8,861 nucleotides of DNA from Clostridium disporicum (GTDB taxonomy: Bacteria > Bacillota > Clostridia > Clostridiales > Clostridiaceae). Below the pieces are notes generated by a model. It saw nothing but the letters and a program-made list of their open reading frames with translations, made no database searches and was not told the DNA's origin. Of this stretch, positions 1 through 5,533 are shown piece after piece. The translations under genes and the position numbers were made by a program. The DNA is taken from contig NZ_CYZX01000038.1 of assembly GCF_001405015.1 (NCBI RefSeq), positions 1 to 8,861 on the forward strand. Direction: 5' to 3'. The number at the start of each line of letters is the position of its first letter. Within the stretch, counting starts at the first letter, position 1.

Positions 1-154
1 GCTGAAAGCATCTAAGCGTGAAGCCCACCTCAAGATGAGATTTCCCATAGCATAAGCTAGTAAGACCCCTTGAAGAACACAAGGTTGATAGGTCAGAGGT
101 GCAAGTGCGGTAACGTATTTAGCTGACTGATACTAATAGGTCGAGGGCTTGACC
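1..154 (+). rRNA. 23S ribosomal RNA, 3' end (partial)
   Basis: This is the last part of a large-subunit rRNA gene; the 5' part lies outside the window. The conserved domain VI text is recognisable, including the segment reading AGCTGACTGATACTAATAGG followed by TCGAGGGCTTGACC, the usual clostridial 23S end. The mature 3' end is placed at 154 by analogy with related 23S genes, so it may be off by a few bases. The 5S and tRNA genes follow on the same strand, giving the standard 23S-5S-tRNA order. Confidence 0.96.
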
Positions 155-181
155 AATAAAAAATATAGAATTCATGTGCAA

Positions 182-203
182 TTTTCAGAGAACACTCTGA
201 AAA
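182..203 (+). other. Hairpin in 23S-5S spacer, probable rRNA processing signal
   Basis: A perfect 9-bp stem (TTTTCAGAG at 182-190 with CTCTGAAAA at 195-203) closes a four-base AACA loop. It is not followed by a T run, so it is not an intrinsic terminator. Its place between 23S and 5S suggests a processing or antitermination-related structure of the pre-rRNA; that role is inferred. Confidence 0.55.
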
Positions 204-238
204 GTAAATAACCAAAAATAATTGGACTATTACTTATA

Positions 239-355
239 TCTGGTGGTGATGGCGTAGAGGAAACACTCCTTCCCATTCCGAACAGGAAAGTTAAGCTCTA
301 TAGCGCCAATGGTACTGCATGGGAGACTGTGTGGGAGAGTAGGACGTTGCCAGGT
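239..355 (+). rRNA. 5S ribosomal RNA
   Basis: A 117-base gene with the conserved 5S core CTTCCCATTCCGAACAGGAA and the later GGTACTGCATGGGAGACTGT segment. The terminal helix forms between the 5' CTGG at 240-243 and the 3' CCAG at 350-353, which sets both ends. The next tRNA starts only five bases after the proposed 3' end, so 5S and tRNAs must be cut from one precursor. Confidence 0.95.
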
Positions 356-360
356 GCTGA

Positions 361-437
361 GGATCTTTAGCTCAGTTGGTTAGAGCAACCGGCTCATAAC
401 CGGTAGGTCCGGGGTTCGAGTCCCTGAAGGTCCACCA
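361..437 (+). tRNA. tRNA with CAU anticodon, probably tRNA-Ile2 (lysidine-modified)
   Basis: A complete 77-base tRNA with encoded CCA. The acceptor GGATCTT pairs with AAGGTCC, with one T.G pair at position 4-69. The anticodon stem is ACCGG/CCGGT and the loop is CTCATAA. A CAU anticodon can belong to initiator Met, elongator Met or Ile2. The acceptor lacks the initiator mismatch. The sequence resembles Firmicutes Ile2 tRNAs (GGACCTTTAGCTC type) more than their elongator Met tRNAs (GGCGGTGTAGCTC type). I therefore favour tRNA-Ile2, which would need TilS to read AUA codons, abundant in this AT-rich DNA. Met remains possible. Confidence 0.9.
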
Positions 438-442
438 TTTTT

Positions 443-518
443 GGGGGTATAGCTCAGTTGGGAGAGCACTTGCCTTGCACGCAAGGGGTCAAGGGTTCGA
501 CTCCCTTTACCTCCACCA
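443..518 (+). tRNA. tRNA-Ala (UGC)
   Basis: A complete 76-base tRNA with encoded CCA. The acceptor GGGGGTA pairs with TACCTCC (one G.T pair at 3-70). The anticodon stem CTTGC/GCAAG closes the loop CTTGCAC, giving anticodon TGC. It starts five bases after the previous tRNA, so both are cotranscribed with the rRNAs. G3.T70 is the classic alanine identity pair. Confidence 0.96.
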
Positions 519-546
519 AAGCTACGAAGTAATTCGTAGCTTTTTT
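519..546 (+). terminator. Intrinsic terminator of the rrn-tRNA operon
   Basis: A 10-bp perfect stem, AAGCTACGAA at 519-528 with TTCGTAGCTT at 533-542, has a GTAA loop and a T run at 541-546. It begins directly after the CCA of tRNA-Ala and ends the rRNA/tRNA transcript. Confidence 0.93.
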
Positions 547-588
547 ATTTTGTAAAAATTTAATAAAATGTCGTAATATATCTAAAAT

Positions 589-616
589 TTGTGCATTTTA
601 TTTATGGGAATATAAT
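589..616 (+). promoter_or_regulatory. Possible sigma-A promoter for the 52-codon gene
   Basis: A perfect TATAAT at 611-616 is preceded at 16 bases by TTGTGC (589-594). It lies after the rrn terminator and about 80 bases before the small gene at 699. The -35 match is poor and TATAAT is common in this DNA, so this is only a candidate. Confidence 0.35.
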
Positions 617-653
617 AAAAATGAGATATAATTAATGTTATAGAGAGGTAATA

Positions 654-677
654 AAATATTATTTAGAAATAATATTT
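654..677. repeat. 11-bp perfect inverted repeat in the leader of the 52-codon gene
   Basis: AAATATTATTT (654-664) and AAATAATATTT (667-677) are exact reverse complements separated by AG. It sits just before the GGGGAG ribosome binding site at 682-687. As RNA it would be a weak all-A.U hairpin; as DNA it could be an operator. Low sequence complexity makes chance a real alternative. Confidence 0.4.
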
Positions 678-698
678 AATATGGGGAGTTGAGTCAGG

Positions 699-857
699 AT
701 GAATAATAGGGAAGAACTAGAATTGAGACTTAAAGAATTAAAATTAAAAAAGCGGGAATTAGTGTTAGCTAATAAAAATACGGACAAGATAGATAAAGAC
801 ATTAAAAACATAGAAATAGAGATAGAGTTATTACTAGAAAATAAAGAATCTAAATAA
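699..857 (+). CDS. Small two-helix charged protein, possibly a divergent Spo0E-like peptide
   Basis: The frame runs ATG to a double stop (TAATAA) and encodes 52 residues. GGGGAG at 682-687 is a ribosome binding site 11 bases upstream, and an in-frame TGA at 690-692 excludes a longer start. The product has no Cys or aromatic residue, is rich in Glu, Lys and Leu, and should form a helical hairpin: helix 1 about residues 4-24, a polar turn near ANKNTDK (24-30), helix 2 about 31-48. Size and layout recall Spo0E-family aspartyl phosphatases, which dephosphorylate Spo0A~P in sporulation control. The family signature SQELD is not present; the nearest aligned segment is NIEIE at 38-42. A generic coiled-coil peptide is equally possible. 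The coding signal is good but the function is unknown. Confidence 0.7.
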   Translation: MNNREELELRLKELKLKKRELVLANKNTDKIDKDIKNIEIEIELLLENKESK

Positions 858-953
858 TAAAATGGAGCATAAAAAATAGAATAGTATTGTTATATAAGTA
901 TATAAATTAAATTATTATCATATATGTATAAATTTTAGCATATTAATTTCTTA

Positions 954-968
954 GGTAATAATATTACC
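954..968. promoter_or_regulatory. 15-bp dyad upstream of the zinc-ribbon gene
   Basis: GGTAATA (954-960) and TATTACC (962-968) are exact inverted repeats around one central A. The dyad ends 11 bases before the AGGAGG of the next gene. It has G/C at its ends, unlike most AT dyads here, and resembles a small operator. No binding protein can be named. Confidence 0.35.
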
Positions 969-993
969 ATAAATAAATGAGGAGGCAATCTTT

Positions 994-1437
994 ATGATAA
1001 GAACTGTGGTATGCGAAAAAGAAGGTTGTAGCGGGAATACATTTTTTATAGAGACTGATAATAATAATCTTAAATTAACTTGTAAGAACTGCGGAAGTCA
1101 ATATGAAATTGATATTAGCTATTATGATTTTACAATGTTATCGAATTGTTCCAAATGTAATAATGATACATTTAAAGTATTTAGAGATTTAGATAAAGAA
1201 GGAGTCTATGTTAAATGTGCTGAGTGTGGCTCTACACCAGAAAAGATATATATAGATTCAGATGGAGTACAAGTTTCTTATGAAATTAAACTTTTAAGTG
1301 ATATAAAAGAGGTTATGTATTTAATAGAACAAAGGGTTTGTAATTTAGAAATGAGAATTCAAGATTTAGAAAGAGGACAAAGTACTATTGAAGAATCTTT
1401 AGCATATGTAAATAAATATTTAATAGATAAAGTGTAA
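994..1437 (+). CDS. Double zinc-ribbon protein with C-terminal coiled coil
   Basis: A 147-residue soluble protein starting at an ATG with AGGAGG (980-985) eight bases upstream. Eight cysteines form two similar ribbons. The first uses C7 and C12 with C30 and C33 (CKNCGS). The second uses C52 and C55 (CSKC) with C75 and C78 (CAECGS). Both halves have the pattern Cys pair, NTFF/DTFK strand, about 15 residues, Cys pair, so the module looks internally duplicated. Residues 98-147 form a probable coiled coil with an extra Cys at 116. Zinc ribbons of this kind bind nucleic acid or protein; no specific role is recognised. The gene is 19 bases before the VanZ-like gene and probably cotranscribed with it. 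It has no signal peptide or membrane segment. Confidence 0.9.
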   Translation: MIRTVVCEKEGCSGNTFFIETDNNNLKLTCKNCGSQYEIDISYYDFTMLSNCSKCNNDTFKVFRDLDKEGVYVKCAECGSTPEKIYIDSDGVQVSYEIKLLSDIKEVMYLIEQRVCNLEMRIQDLERGQSTIEESLAYVNKYLIDKV

Positions 1438-1456
1438 AAATAATTAGGAGAATAAA

Positions 1457-1921
1457 ATGAGAAACAGAAGATTAATAATACGATGGATTGCGTTATTATT
1501 CTGGATGGGATTGATATTTTATATGTCAAATCAACCAGGAGATGTATCTAGTAAACAAAGTGGATTAGTATTGAAATTATTTCAGTTTATAGGAATAGAT
1601 TTAAACAATGAATTAAGTGAGCTTGCAACATTTATAGTAAGAAAAACAGCTCATTTCACAGAATATTTTATATTGTATTTCTTAAGTATTAATGTTATGA
1701 AATGTTATTTAAATATAAAAAATGCTATTTTTTATTCTTTTATATTTTCATTTTTTTATGCTTGTACAGATGAAATACACCAATATTTTATTCCAGGAAG
1801 GGCGATGGCATTTAGAGATGTTTTAATTGATTCAGCTGGAGCTTTATTAGCTATGATTATTGTAAATATAAAGATTAAGATAAATAAGAAAAAAGAGAAT
1901 AAACTTAACGCAAGTTATTAA
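1457..1921 (+). CDS. VanZ-like family membrane protein
   Basis: A 154-residue integral membrane protein, with AGGAG (1446-1450) six bases before the ATG. Membrane segments lie at about 9-24, 67-82, 88-104 and 121-138. VanZ-domain hallmarks are present in order: S24-N-Q-P-G after the first helix; K63-T-A-H66-F-T-E69-Y before the second; D105-E-I-H-Q109 at the end of the third; P113-G-R and R120-D121 before the fourth. The founding member VanZ confers low-level teicoplanin resistance, but most clostridial members are housekeeping proteins of unknown function, and nothing here points to glycopeptide resistance. It is the second gene of a two-gene unit with the zinc-ribbon gene. The C-terminus is a lysine-rich cytoplasmic tail. 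Confidence 0.9.
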   Translation: MRNRRLIIRWIALLFWMGLIFYMSNQPGDVSSKQSGLVLKLFQFIGIDLNNELSELATFIVRKTAHFTEYFILYFLSINVMKCYLNIKNAIFYSFIFSFFYACTDEIHQYFIPGRAMAFRDVLIDSAGALLAMIIVNIKIKINKKKENKLNASY

Positions 1922-1936
1922 TTAGTATACTAATTA
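1919..1936. repeat. 18-bp perfect palindrome at the VanZ stop codon
   Basis: TAATTAGTATACTAATTA is its own reverse complement with no central spacer. Its first three bases are the stop codon of the VanZ-like gene. Without a loop it is better suited to protein binding as DNA than to an RNA hairpin. It may be chance in AT-rich DNA. Confidence 0.4.
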
Positions 1937-2009
1937 TAATTAAATATAAAAGTCTATTAATAGAATTATATTAGTGATAAATTTGAAGTTAAGTAAAAAC
2001 GAATTAGAG

Positions 2010-2057
2010 CAAGGCTTGTACATAAGATTAATTATTGTGTGTAAGTCTTGTTTTTTT
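2010..2057 (+). terminator. Intrinsic terminator of the zinc-ribbon/VanZ unit
   Basis: A 16-bp stem forms between 2010-2025 and 2035-2050 with no mismatch but four G.U or U.G pairs. The loop is nine bases and a run of seven T follows at 2051-2057. The wobble pairs hold only in the plus-strand RNA, so the element is directional. It lies about 90 bases after the VanZ stop. Confidence 0.85.
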
Positions 2058-2303
2058 ATAAATATTTAAATGAAAGTTAGTAATAATATGAACCACTTAA
2101 TATATAAATTACTTACATAGGGTAATATTCAAATGATTACTCTTATATAAATTGGGAATAATTTTATAATAATTAGGAAAATTAATCATGAATAGGCAAT
2201 TATGTATAAGTACTATTTTAGAATATAATTTCATAAAAATTAACTATATAATCAATAATATTTAGTAATTTAGATGAAAGCAATCCAAACAAATTCATAT
2301 AAG
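2058..2303. other. Intergenic region before fusA2, no gene seen
   Basis: About 250 bases of very AT-rich DNA without a credible coding frame. Several TATAAT-like hexamers occur (2165-2170, 2224-2229, 2247-2252), but none has a convincing -35 at 16-18 bases. The fusA2 promoter must lie here, but I cannot choose it. No riboswitch or T-box motif was recognised. Confidence 0.5.
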
Positions 2304-2353
2304 AAAGGTGGGTGAAAGATAATACTACTATAAGTATTATCGATGTATTATGA
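2304..2353 (+). promoter_or_regulatory. fusA2 translation leader: distant RBS, 9-bp hairpin and 13-codon leader frame
   Basis: The only good ribosome binding site before fusA2 is AAAGGTGG at 2304-2311, 38 bases from the ATG at 2350. Between them is a perfect 9-bp hairpin: GATAATACT at 2318-2326 with AGTATTATC at 2333-2341, loop ACTATA. A GTG at 2312 opens a frame of 13 codons (VKDNTTISIIDVL) that ends in TGA at 2351-2353, overlapping the fusA2 start as ATGA. Either the hairpin folds out and brings the RBS near the ATG, or the leader frame is translated and coupled to fusA2. The RBS is closer than usual to that GTG, which weakens the second reading. A rival short frame begins at ATG 2343 and ends after six codons. 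Confidence 0.45.
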
Positions 2354-4437
2354 AAGACTATAGCATTAAAAATCTAAGAAATGTAGGTTTAATAGGACAC
2401 GGAGCTACAGGGAAGACATCTTTAGCAGAAGCACTATTATATTATGCTAATACCACTGACAGATTAGGTAAGATTGAAGATGGAACTACGGTAATGGATT
2501 ATGATCAAGAAGAAAAGAGAAGAGGAATATCATTATCAACATCTATAGCTTATTTTGAAAATGGTGATACCAAGATAAATTTAGTTGATATGCCTGGATA
2601 TTTTGATTTTCAGGGAGAAATGGTTCAAGGAATGAGAGCTGTGGACATTGCAACAATTGTTGTATGTGGTGTATCAGGAGTTCAAGTAGGAACTGAAAAA
2701 GCATGGGATTACTGCAATAAAATCAAATTACCAAGAGCATTTTTTATAAACAAGTTAGATAGGGAAAATTCTCACTTTGATAAAACCTTAGATGAATTAA
2801 AAGAAAAGTTTGGTATGAGTGTTGTTCCTATTCAATATCCAATAGGAAGAGAAAATGATTTTGATGGAATTGTAGATATAATTTCAAAAACTGCTATAAA
2901 AGTTGATAAGAAGACTTTAAAGTGTGAAAATATAGATATTCCAGAAGATTTAGTTGATAAAGTTGATGAATGTAAACAAATGTTAATGGAATCTATAGCT
3001 GAAACTGATGAAGAACTTTTAGATAAATATTTAAACGATGGTGAATTGAGTGATGAGGATCTTTACTCAGGATTAGTAAAAGGTTGTGCTCAAGGAGATA
3101 TAGCACCAGTGTTATGTGGAAGTGCTACTAAGTTAGTAGGAATAAAATCATTTATAGATAATATAGTAAATTGTTTTCCATCACCGGAATATTCATTATC
3201 ACAAAAAGCAAAAAATTCAAGTAATAGTGAAGAGGTTTTCATAAAAGTAGGAGATGATAAGCCATTTTCTGCGATGGTATTTAAAACTATAGCTGATCCA
3301 TTTGTTGGCAAAATATCTTTATTTAAAGTAATAACAGGAAAGATAGATGGCGATGTTAACGTTTTAAATTCTAATAAGGAAAAAACAGAAAAATTAAATC
3401 ATTTATTCTTTATGAGGGGAAAAAATCAAGTTCCAGTACAAGAAATAATTGCTGGAGATATTGGAGCAGTTGCTAAACTTCAATATACAGGTACTGGAGA
3501 TACTTTATGTAGTCAAGATTTCAATATAATGTATGACAAGATTAATTTTCCAACAGCAGTAATGCCAATGTCTATTTTACCTAAGGCTAAAGGTGATGAA
3601 GAGAAGATATCTTTAGCACTGTCTAAATTATCAGAAGAAGATCCTGTATTTAAGGTTGAAAGAGATACAGAAAATGCAGAGACTGTAGTTTGGGGATTAG
3701 GAGAAACTCATTTAGAAGTTATAGCTAGTAGATTAAAAAATAAATTTGGAGCTGATGTTACGCTACAACAACCTAAGGTACCTTATAGAGAAACTATTAA
3801 AGGTAGAGCAGATGTCCAAGGAAAACATAAAAAACAATCAGGTGGGCATGGACAATATGGAGATGTTAAAATTATATTTGAACCAAGAAATGATGGAGAA
3901 CTTGATTTAGAATTTGTTGATAAAGTAGTTGGAGGAGCTGTACCAAGAAACTTTATTCCAGCAGTTGAAAAGGGATTAAGAGATTGTTTATCAAATGGAG
4001 TTTTAGCAGGATATCCTGTTATAGGCTTAAAAGCAACTTTATATGATGGATCTTATCATCCTGTAGATTCATCTGAAATGGCATTTAAAATAGCAGCTTC
4101 AATAGCTTACAAAAAAGGATTAGAAGAAGCTAAACCTGTATTATTAGAACCTATTATGAGTGTGGAAATTTTAATACCAGACGAATATATGGGAGATGTA
4201 ATGGGAGATATAAATAAGAAGAGAGGAAGAGTTATAGGTATGGAGCAAGAAGGAAAGCTTCAAAAAGTTATTGCTGAAGTCCCTATGGCTGAAATGTTTA
4301 ATTATTCTACAGATTTAAGGTCAATGACCCAAGCAAGAGGAAGCTATGTAAGTAAGTTTGCTAGATATGAAGAAGTTCCTTCAACAGAAGTTTCTAAAAT
4401 ACTAGATGAAGCTAAGAGATTAAAGGAAGAAGCTTAA
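2350..4437 (+). CDS. fusA2: Elongation factor G paralogue (FusA2/EF-G-like translational GTPase)
   Basis: A full-length 695-residue EF-G-type GTPase. P-loop GHGATGKT at 16-23; switch I end RRGIS at 57-61; G3 DMPGY at 80-84; G4 NKLD at 134-137; G5 GSA at 257-259. The beta-barrel domain follows at about 300-395, domain III at about 405-475, domain IV with HKKQSGGHGQYGDV (493-506) and the tip loop HPVDSSEMAFK (570-580), and domain V from about 598. Canonical EF-G has DTPGH in G3; here the catalytic-type His is Tyr84, as in the EF-G-2/FusA2 branch, so this is a paralogue rather than the str-operon translocase. Its cellular role in clostridia is not firmly known; ribosome binding is very likely from the intact domain IV. 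It is monocistronic, with a terminator starting at its stop codon and the unusual leader described separately. Confidence 0.93.
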   Translation: MKDYSIKNLRNVGLIGHGATGKTSLAEALLYYANTTDRLGKIEDGTTVMDYDQEEKRRGISLSTSIAYFENGDTKINLVDMPGYFDFQGEMVQGMRAVDIATIVVCGVSGVQVGTEKAWDYCNKIKLPRAFFINKLDRENSHFDKTLDELKEKFGMSVVPIQYPIGRENDFDGIVDIISKTAIKVDKKTLKCENIDIPEDLVDKVDECKQMLMESIAETDEELLDKYLNDGELSDEDLYSGLVKGCAQGDIAPVLCGSATKLVGIKSFIDNIVNCFPSPEYSLSQKAKNSSNSEEVFIKVGDDKPFSAMVFKTIADPFVGKISLFKVITGKIDGDVNVLNSNKEKTEKLNHLFFMRGKNQVPVQEIIAGDIGAVAKLQYTGTGDTLCSQDFNIMYDKINFPTAVMPMSILPKAKGDEEKISLALSKLSEEDPVFKVERDTENAETVVWGLGETHLEVIASRLKNKFGADVTLQQPKVPYRETIKGRADVQGKHKKQSGGHGQYGDVKIIFEPRNDGELDLEFVDKVVGGAVPRNFIPAVEKGLRDCLSNGVLAGYPVIGLKATLYDGSYHPVDSSEMAFKIAASIAYKKGLEEAKPVLLEPIMSVEILIPDEYMGDVMGDINKKRGRVIGMEQEGKLQKVIAEVPMAEMFNYSTDLRSMTQARGSYVSKFARYEEVPSTEVSKILDEAKRLKEEA

Positions 4438-4438
4438 T

Positions 4439-4467
4439 AAAAAAGCTACCTATATGGTAGCTTTTTT
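4439..4467 (+). terminator. Intrinsic terminator of fusA2
   Basis: A stem of AAAAAAGCTACC (4439-4450) with GGTAGCTTTTTT (4456-4467) and a TATAT loop begins in the second of two tandem stop codons. The T run is part of the 3' arm. The A run on the other arm could let it work on both strands. Confidence 0.93.
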
Positions 4468-4557
4468 ATTATTTTATGAATAAATAAATAATTCTTACAT
4501 AAAATAATTATATGTAAAGAGTTTGTAAAAATAAGCTGCAAGAAATGGAGGTAAGAT

Positions 4558-4794
4558 ATGTCTGATTATAAGATGGATATAAGAGGAGCATTAGGACTTG
4601 GAGAATATAGTGATATTCATGATTATATGGGAATAGTTGATAAGAATGATAACTTTACTATAACATTAGATACGAAGAATAAACAGCATATAAGCATAAT
4701 TACCTCAATGTTAAAAGAAAATGATTTTAATATTTTAGAGCAAGGAATAAGTAGTGGTGGAGATTATTATATAACAGCTAATAAATATAGATAG
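4558..4794 (+). CDS. Conserved-looking small protein of unknown function
   Basis: A 78-residue soluble acidic protein with GGAGGT (4547-4552) five bases before the ATG. I do not recognise the family. The N-terminal part (MDIRGALGLGEY) is glycine-rich. The rest alternates strand, helix, strand: NFTITLD near 32-38, a helix around HISIITSMLKENDF (44-57), then a final strand ending GGDYYITANKYR (67-78). This suggests a small alpha/beta fold with the last strand as the best-ordered part. It has no Cys, signal peptide or membrane segment. It is transcribed alone, between the fusA2 terminator and its own terminator at 4802-4833, so neighbours say nothing about its function. The strong RBS and codon use support a real gene. 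Confidence 0.82.
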   Translation: MSDYKMDIRGALGLGEYSDIHDYMGIVDKNDNFTITLDTKNKQHISIITSMLKENDFNILEQGISSGGDYYITANKYR

Positions 4795-4801
4795 TACATA
4801 A

Positions 4802-4833
4802 CTCTAAAGCACAACAATGCTTTAGAGATTTTT
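4802..4833 (+). terminator. Intrinsic terminator of the 78-residue gene
   Basis: A perfect 10-bp stem, CTCTAAAGCA (4802-4811) with TGCTTTAGAG (4818-4827), has a CAACAA loop and five T at 4829-4833. It starts eight bases after the stop codon. Confidence 0.92.
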
Positions 4834-4845
4834 ATTGTTAATTAT

Positions 4846-4874
4846 TATATACCTTTATTTGTAAAGAGTATATA
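4846..4874. promoter_or_regulatory. Hairpin/dyad upstream of pncC
   Basis: TATATAC plus CTTTA (4846-4857) pairs with TAAAG and GTATATA (4862-4874) around a TTTG loop, with one bulged A at 4867, giving 12 bp. A TATAAT (4871-4876) overlaps its 3' arm but has no matching -35. It has no T run and so is not a terminator. It may be an operator or an mRNA leader structure for pncC. Confidence 0.35.
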
Positions 4875-4915
4875 ATTTAAATTAAGAATATTTAGATATG
4901 TGAGGAAGTTATAAT

Positions 4916-5419
4916 ATGAAAAATATAGATATCAATAAAGATCTGGAATATATTATTGGTGAAATTTTGATAAAAAATCACTTAACGATTTCCACAGCAG
5001 AATCATGTACGGGTGGTATGGTTGCAGCTAAATTAATATCATACCCAGGAATATCAGCTGCTTATTTAGAGGGATCTGTAACATATTCAAATGAAGCAAA
5101 GATAAGTAGACTAGGCGTAAGAGAAGAGACATTATTACAATATGGCGCTGTAAGTGAAGAAACAGCAAGAGAAATGGTTAATGGAATTGCAAAGGTAAGT
5201 GGATCAAAAGTAGCAATTTCAACTACAGGTTTAGCTGGGCCAGGAGGCGGGTCAATTGAAAAACCTGTAGGATTAGTATATATAGGAATATATTTAAATG
5301 GAGAAACAGTAGTGAAAAAATTTAATTTTACTGGAGAAAGAAATGAAATTAGAAAAGAAACTACAATTTCTGCGTTAAAGATGCTTATAGATTTATTAAC
5401 TAAAAGAGGATATTTATAA
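4916..5419 (+). CDS. pncC: Nicotinamide-nucleotide amidase PncC (CinA C-terminal domain, stand-alone)
   Basis: A 167-residue CinA-C domain protein, close to the length of E. coli PncC (about 165). The family deamidates nicotinamide mononucleotide to nicotinate mononucleotide plus ammonia, recycling NMN released by NAD-dependent DNA ligase and other NAD use; it acts in the cytoplasm. Motifs are TAESCTGG at 27-34 with the proposed catalytic Ser30, GSVTYSNEAK near 53-62, LGV followed by GAVSEETAREM near 77-87, and STTGLAGPGGG at 102-112 forming the phosphate/substrate loop. The N-terminal molybdopterin-like domain of full CinA is absent, and nothing upstream suggests truncation: the ATG has TGAGGAAG (4901-4908) at a normal distance. 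It is a single-gene unit with its own terminator. Confidence 0.93.
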   Translation: MKNIDINKDLEYIIGEILIKNHLTISTAESCTGGMVAAKLISYPGISAAYLEGSVTYSNEAKISRLGVREETLLQYGAVSEETAREMVNGIAKVSGSKVAISTTGLAGPGGGSIEKPVGLVYIGIYLNGETVVKKFNFTGERNEIRKETTISALKMLIDLLTKRGYL

Positions 5420-5423
5420 AATA

Positions 5424-5469
5424 AAAAATAATCCCTCTAAATTTAAATGTTATTAAAGGGATTATTTTT
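5424..5469 (+). terminator. Intrinsic terminator of pncC
   Basis: A 13-bp perfect stem between 5424-5436 (ending AATCCCT) and 5457-5469 (starting AGGGATT) closes a 20-base loop. The T run forms the end of the 3' arm. It starts five bases after the pncC stop codon. Confidence 0.9.
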
Positions 5470-5482
5470 GTATATAAATAAA

Positions 5483-5527
5483 ATGGGGGAGAGGCGATTA
5501 ATTATGAAGTATAATTTACTTCATTAA
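5483..5527 (+). other. Mini-ORF with strong RBS inside a hairpin, upstream of the CPBP gene
   Basis: GGGGGAGAGG (5485-5494) is an unusually strong ribosome-binding-like sequence. It is followed at nine bases by ATG 5504 and a seven-codon frame (MKYNLLH) ending at 5527; an in-frame ATG at 5483 would give 14 codons. The sequence 5504-5511 (ATGAAGTA) pairs perfectly with 5517-5524 (TACTTCAT) across a five-base loop, so the start codon lies in the stem. It could be a leader peptide, a regulatory hairpin or a gene remnant. It lies upstream of the proposed promoter at 5534-5561, which argues against it being in the CPBP mRNA if that promoter is the one used. Confidence 0.35.
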
Positions 5528-5533
5528 ATATTA

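Noticed and set aside
1457..1921. VanZ-like gene as a glycopeptide resistance determinant
   Set aside because: No vanA/B/H/X/R/S genes are present, and VanZ-domain proteins are widespread chromosomal proteins in clostridia.
2133..2189. Inverted pair ATGATTA/TAATCAT before fusA2
   Set aside because: Seven bases over a 43-base loop in AT-rich DNA is expected by chance.
2165..2252. Three TATAAT-like hexamers as fusA2 promoters
   Set aside because: None has a recognisable -35 at 16-18 bases, and such hexamers are frequent here by composition.
3090..3311. 73-residue minus-strand open frame inside fusA2
   Set aside because: It lies antisense within the clearly coding EF-G-like gene, has no ribosome binding site of note and no recognisable protein features.
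2350..4437. Tetracycline ribosome-protection protein (TetM type)
   Set aside because: The 695-residue length, FusA2-type G motifs and EF-G domain IV tip loop fit an EF-G paralogue better; TetM-type proteins are shorter with a different tip.
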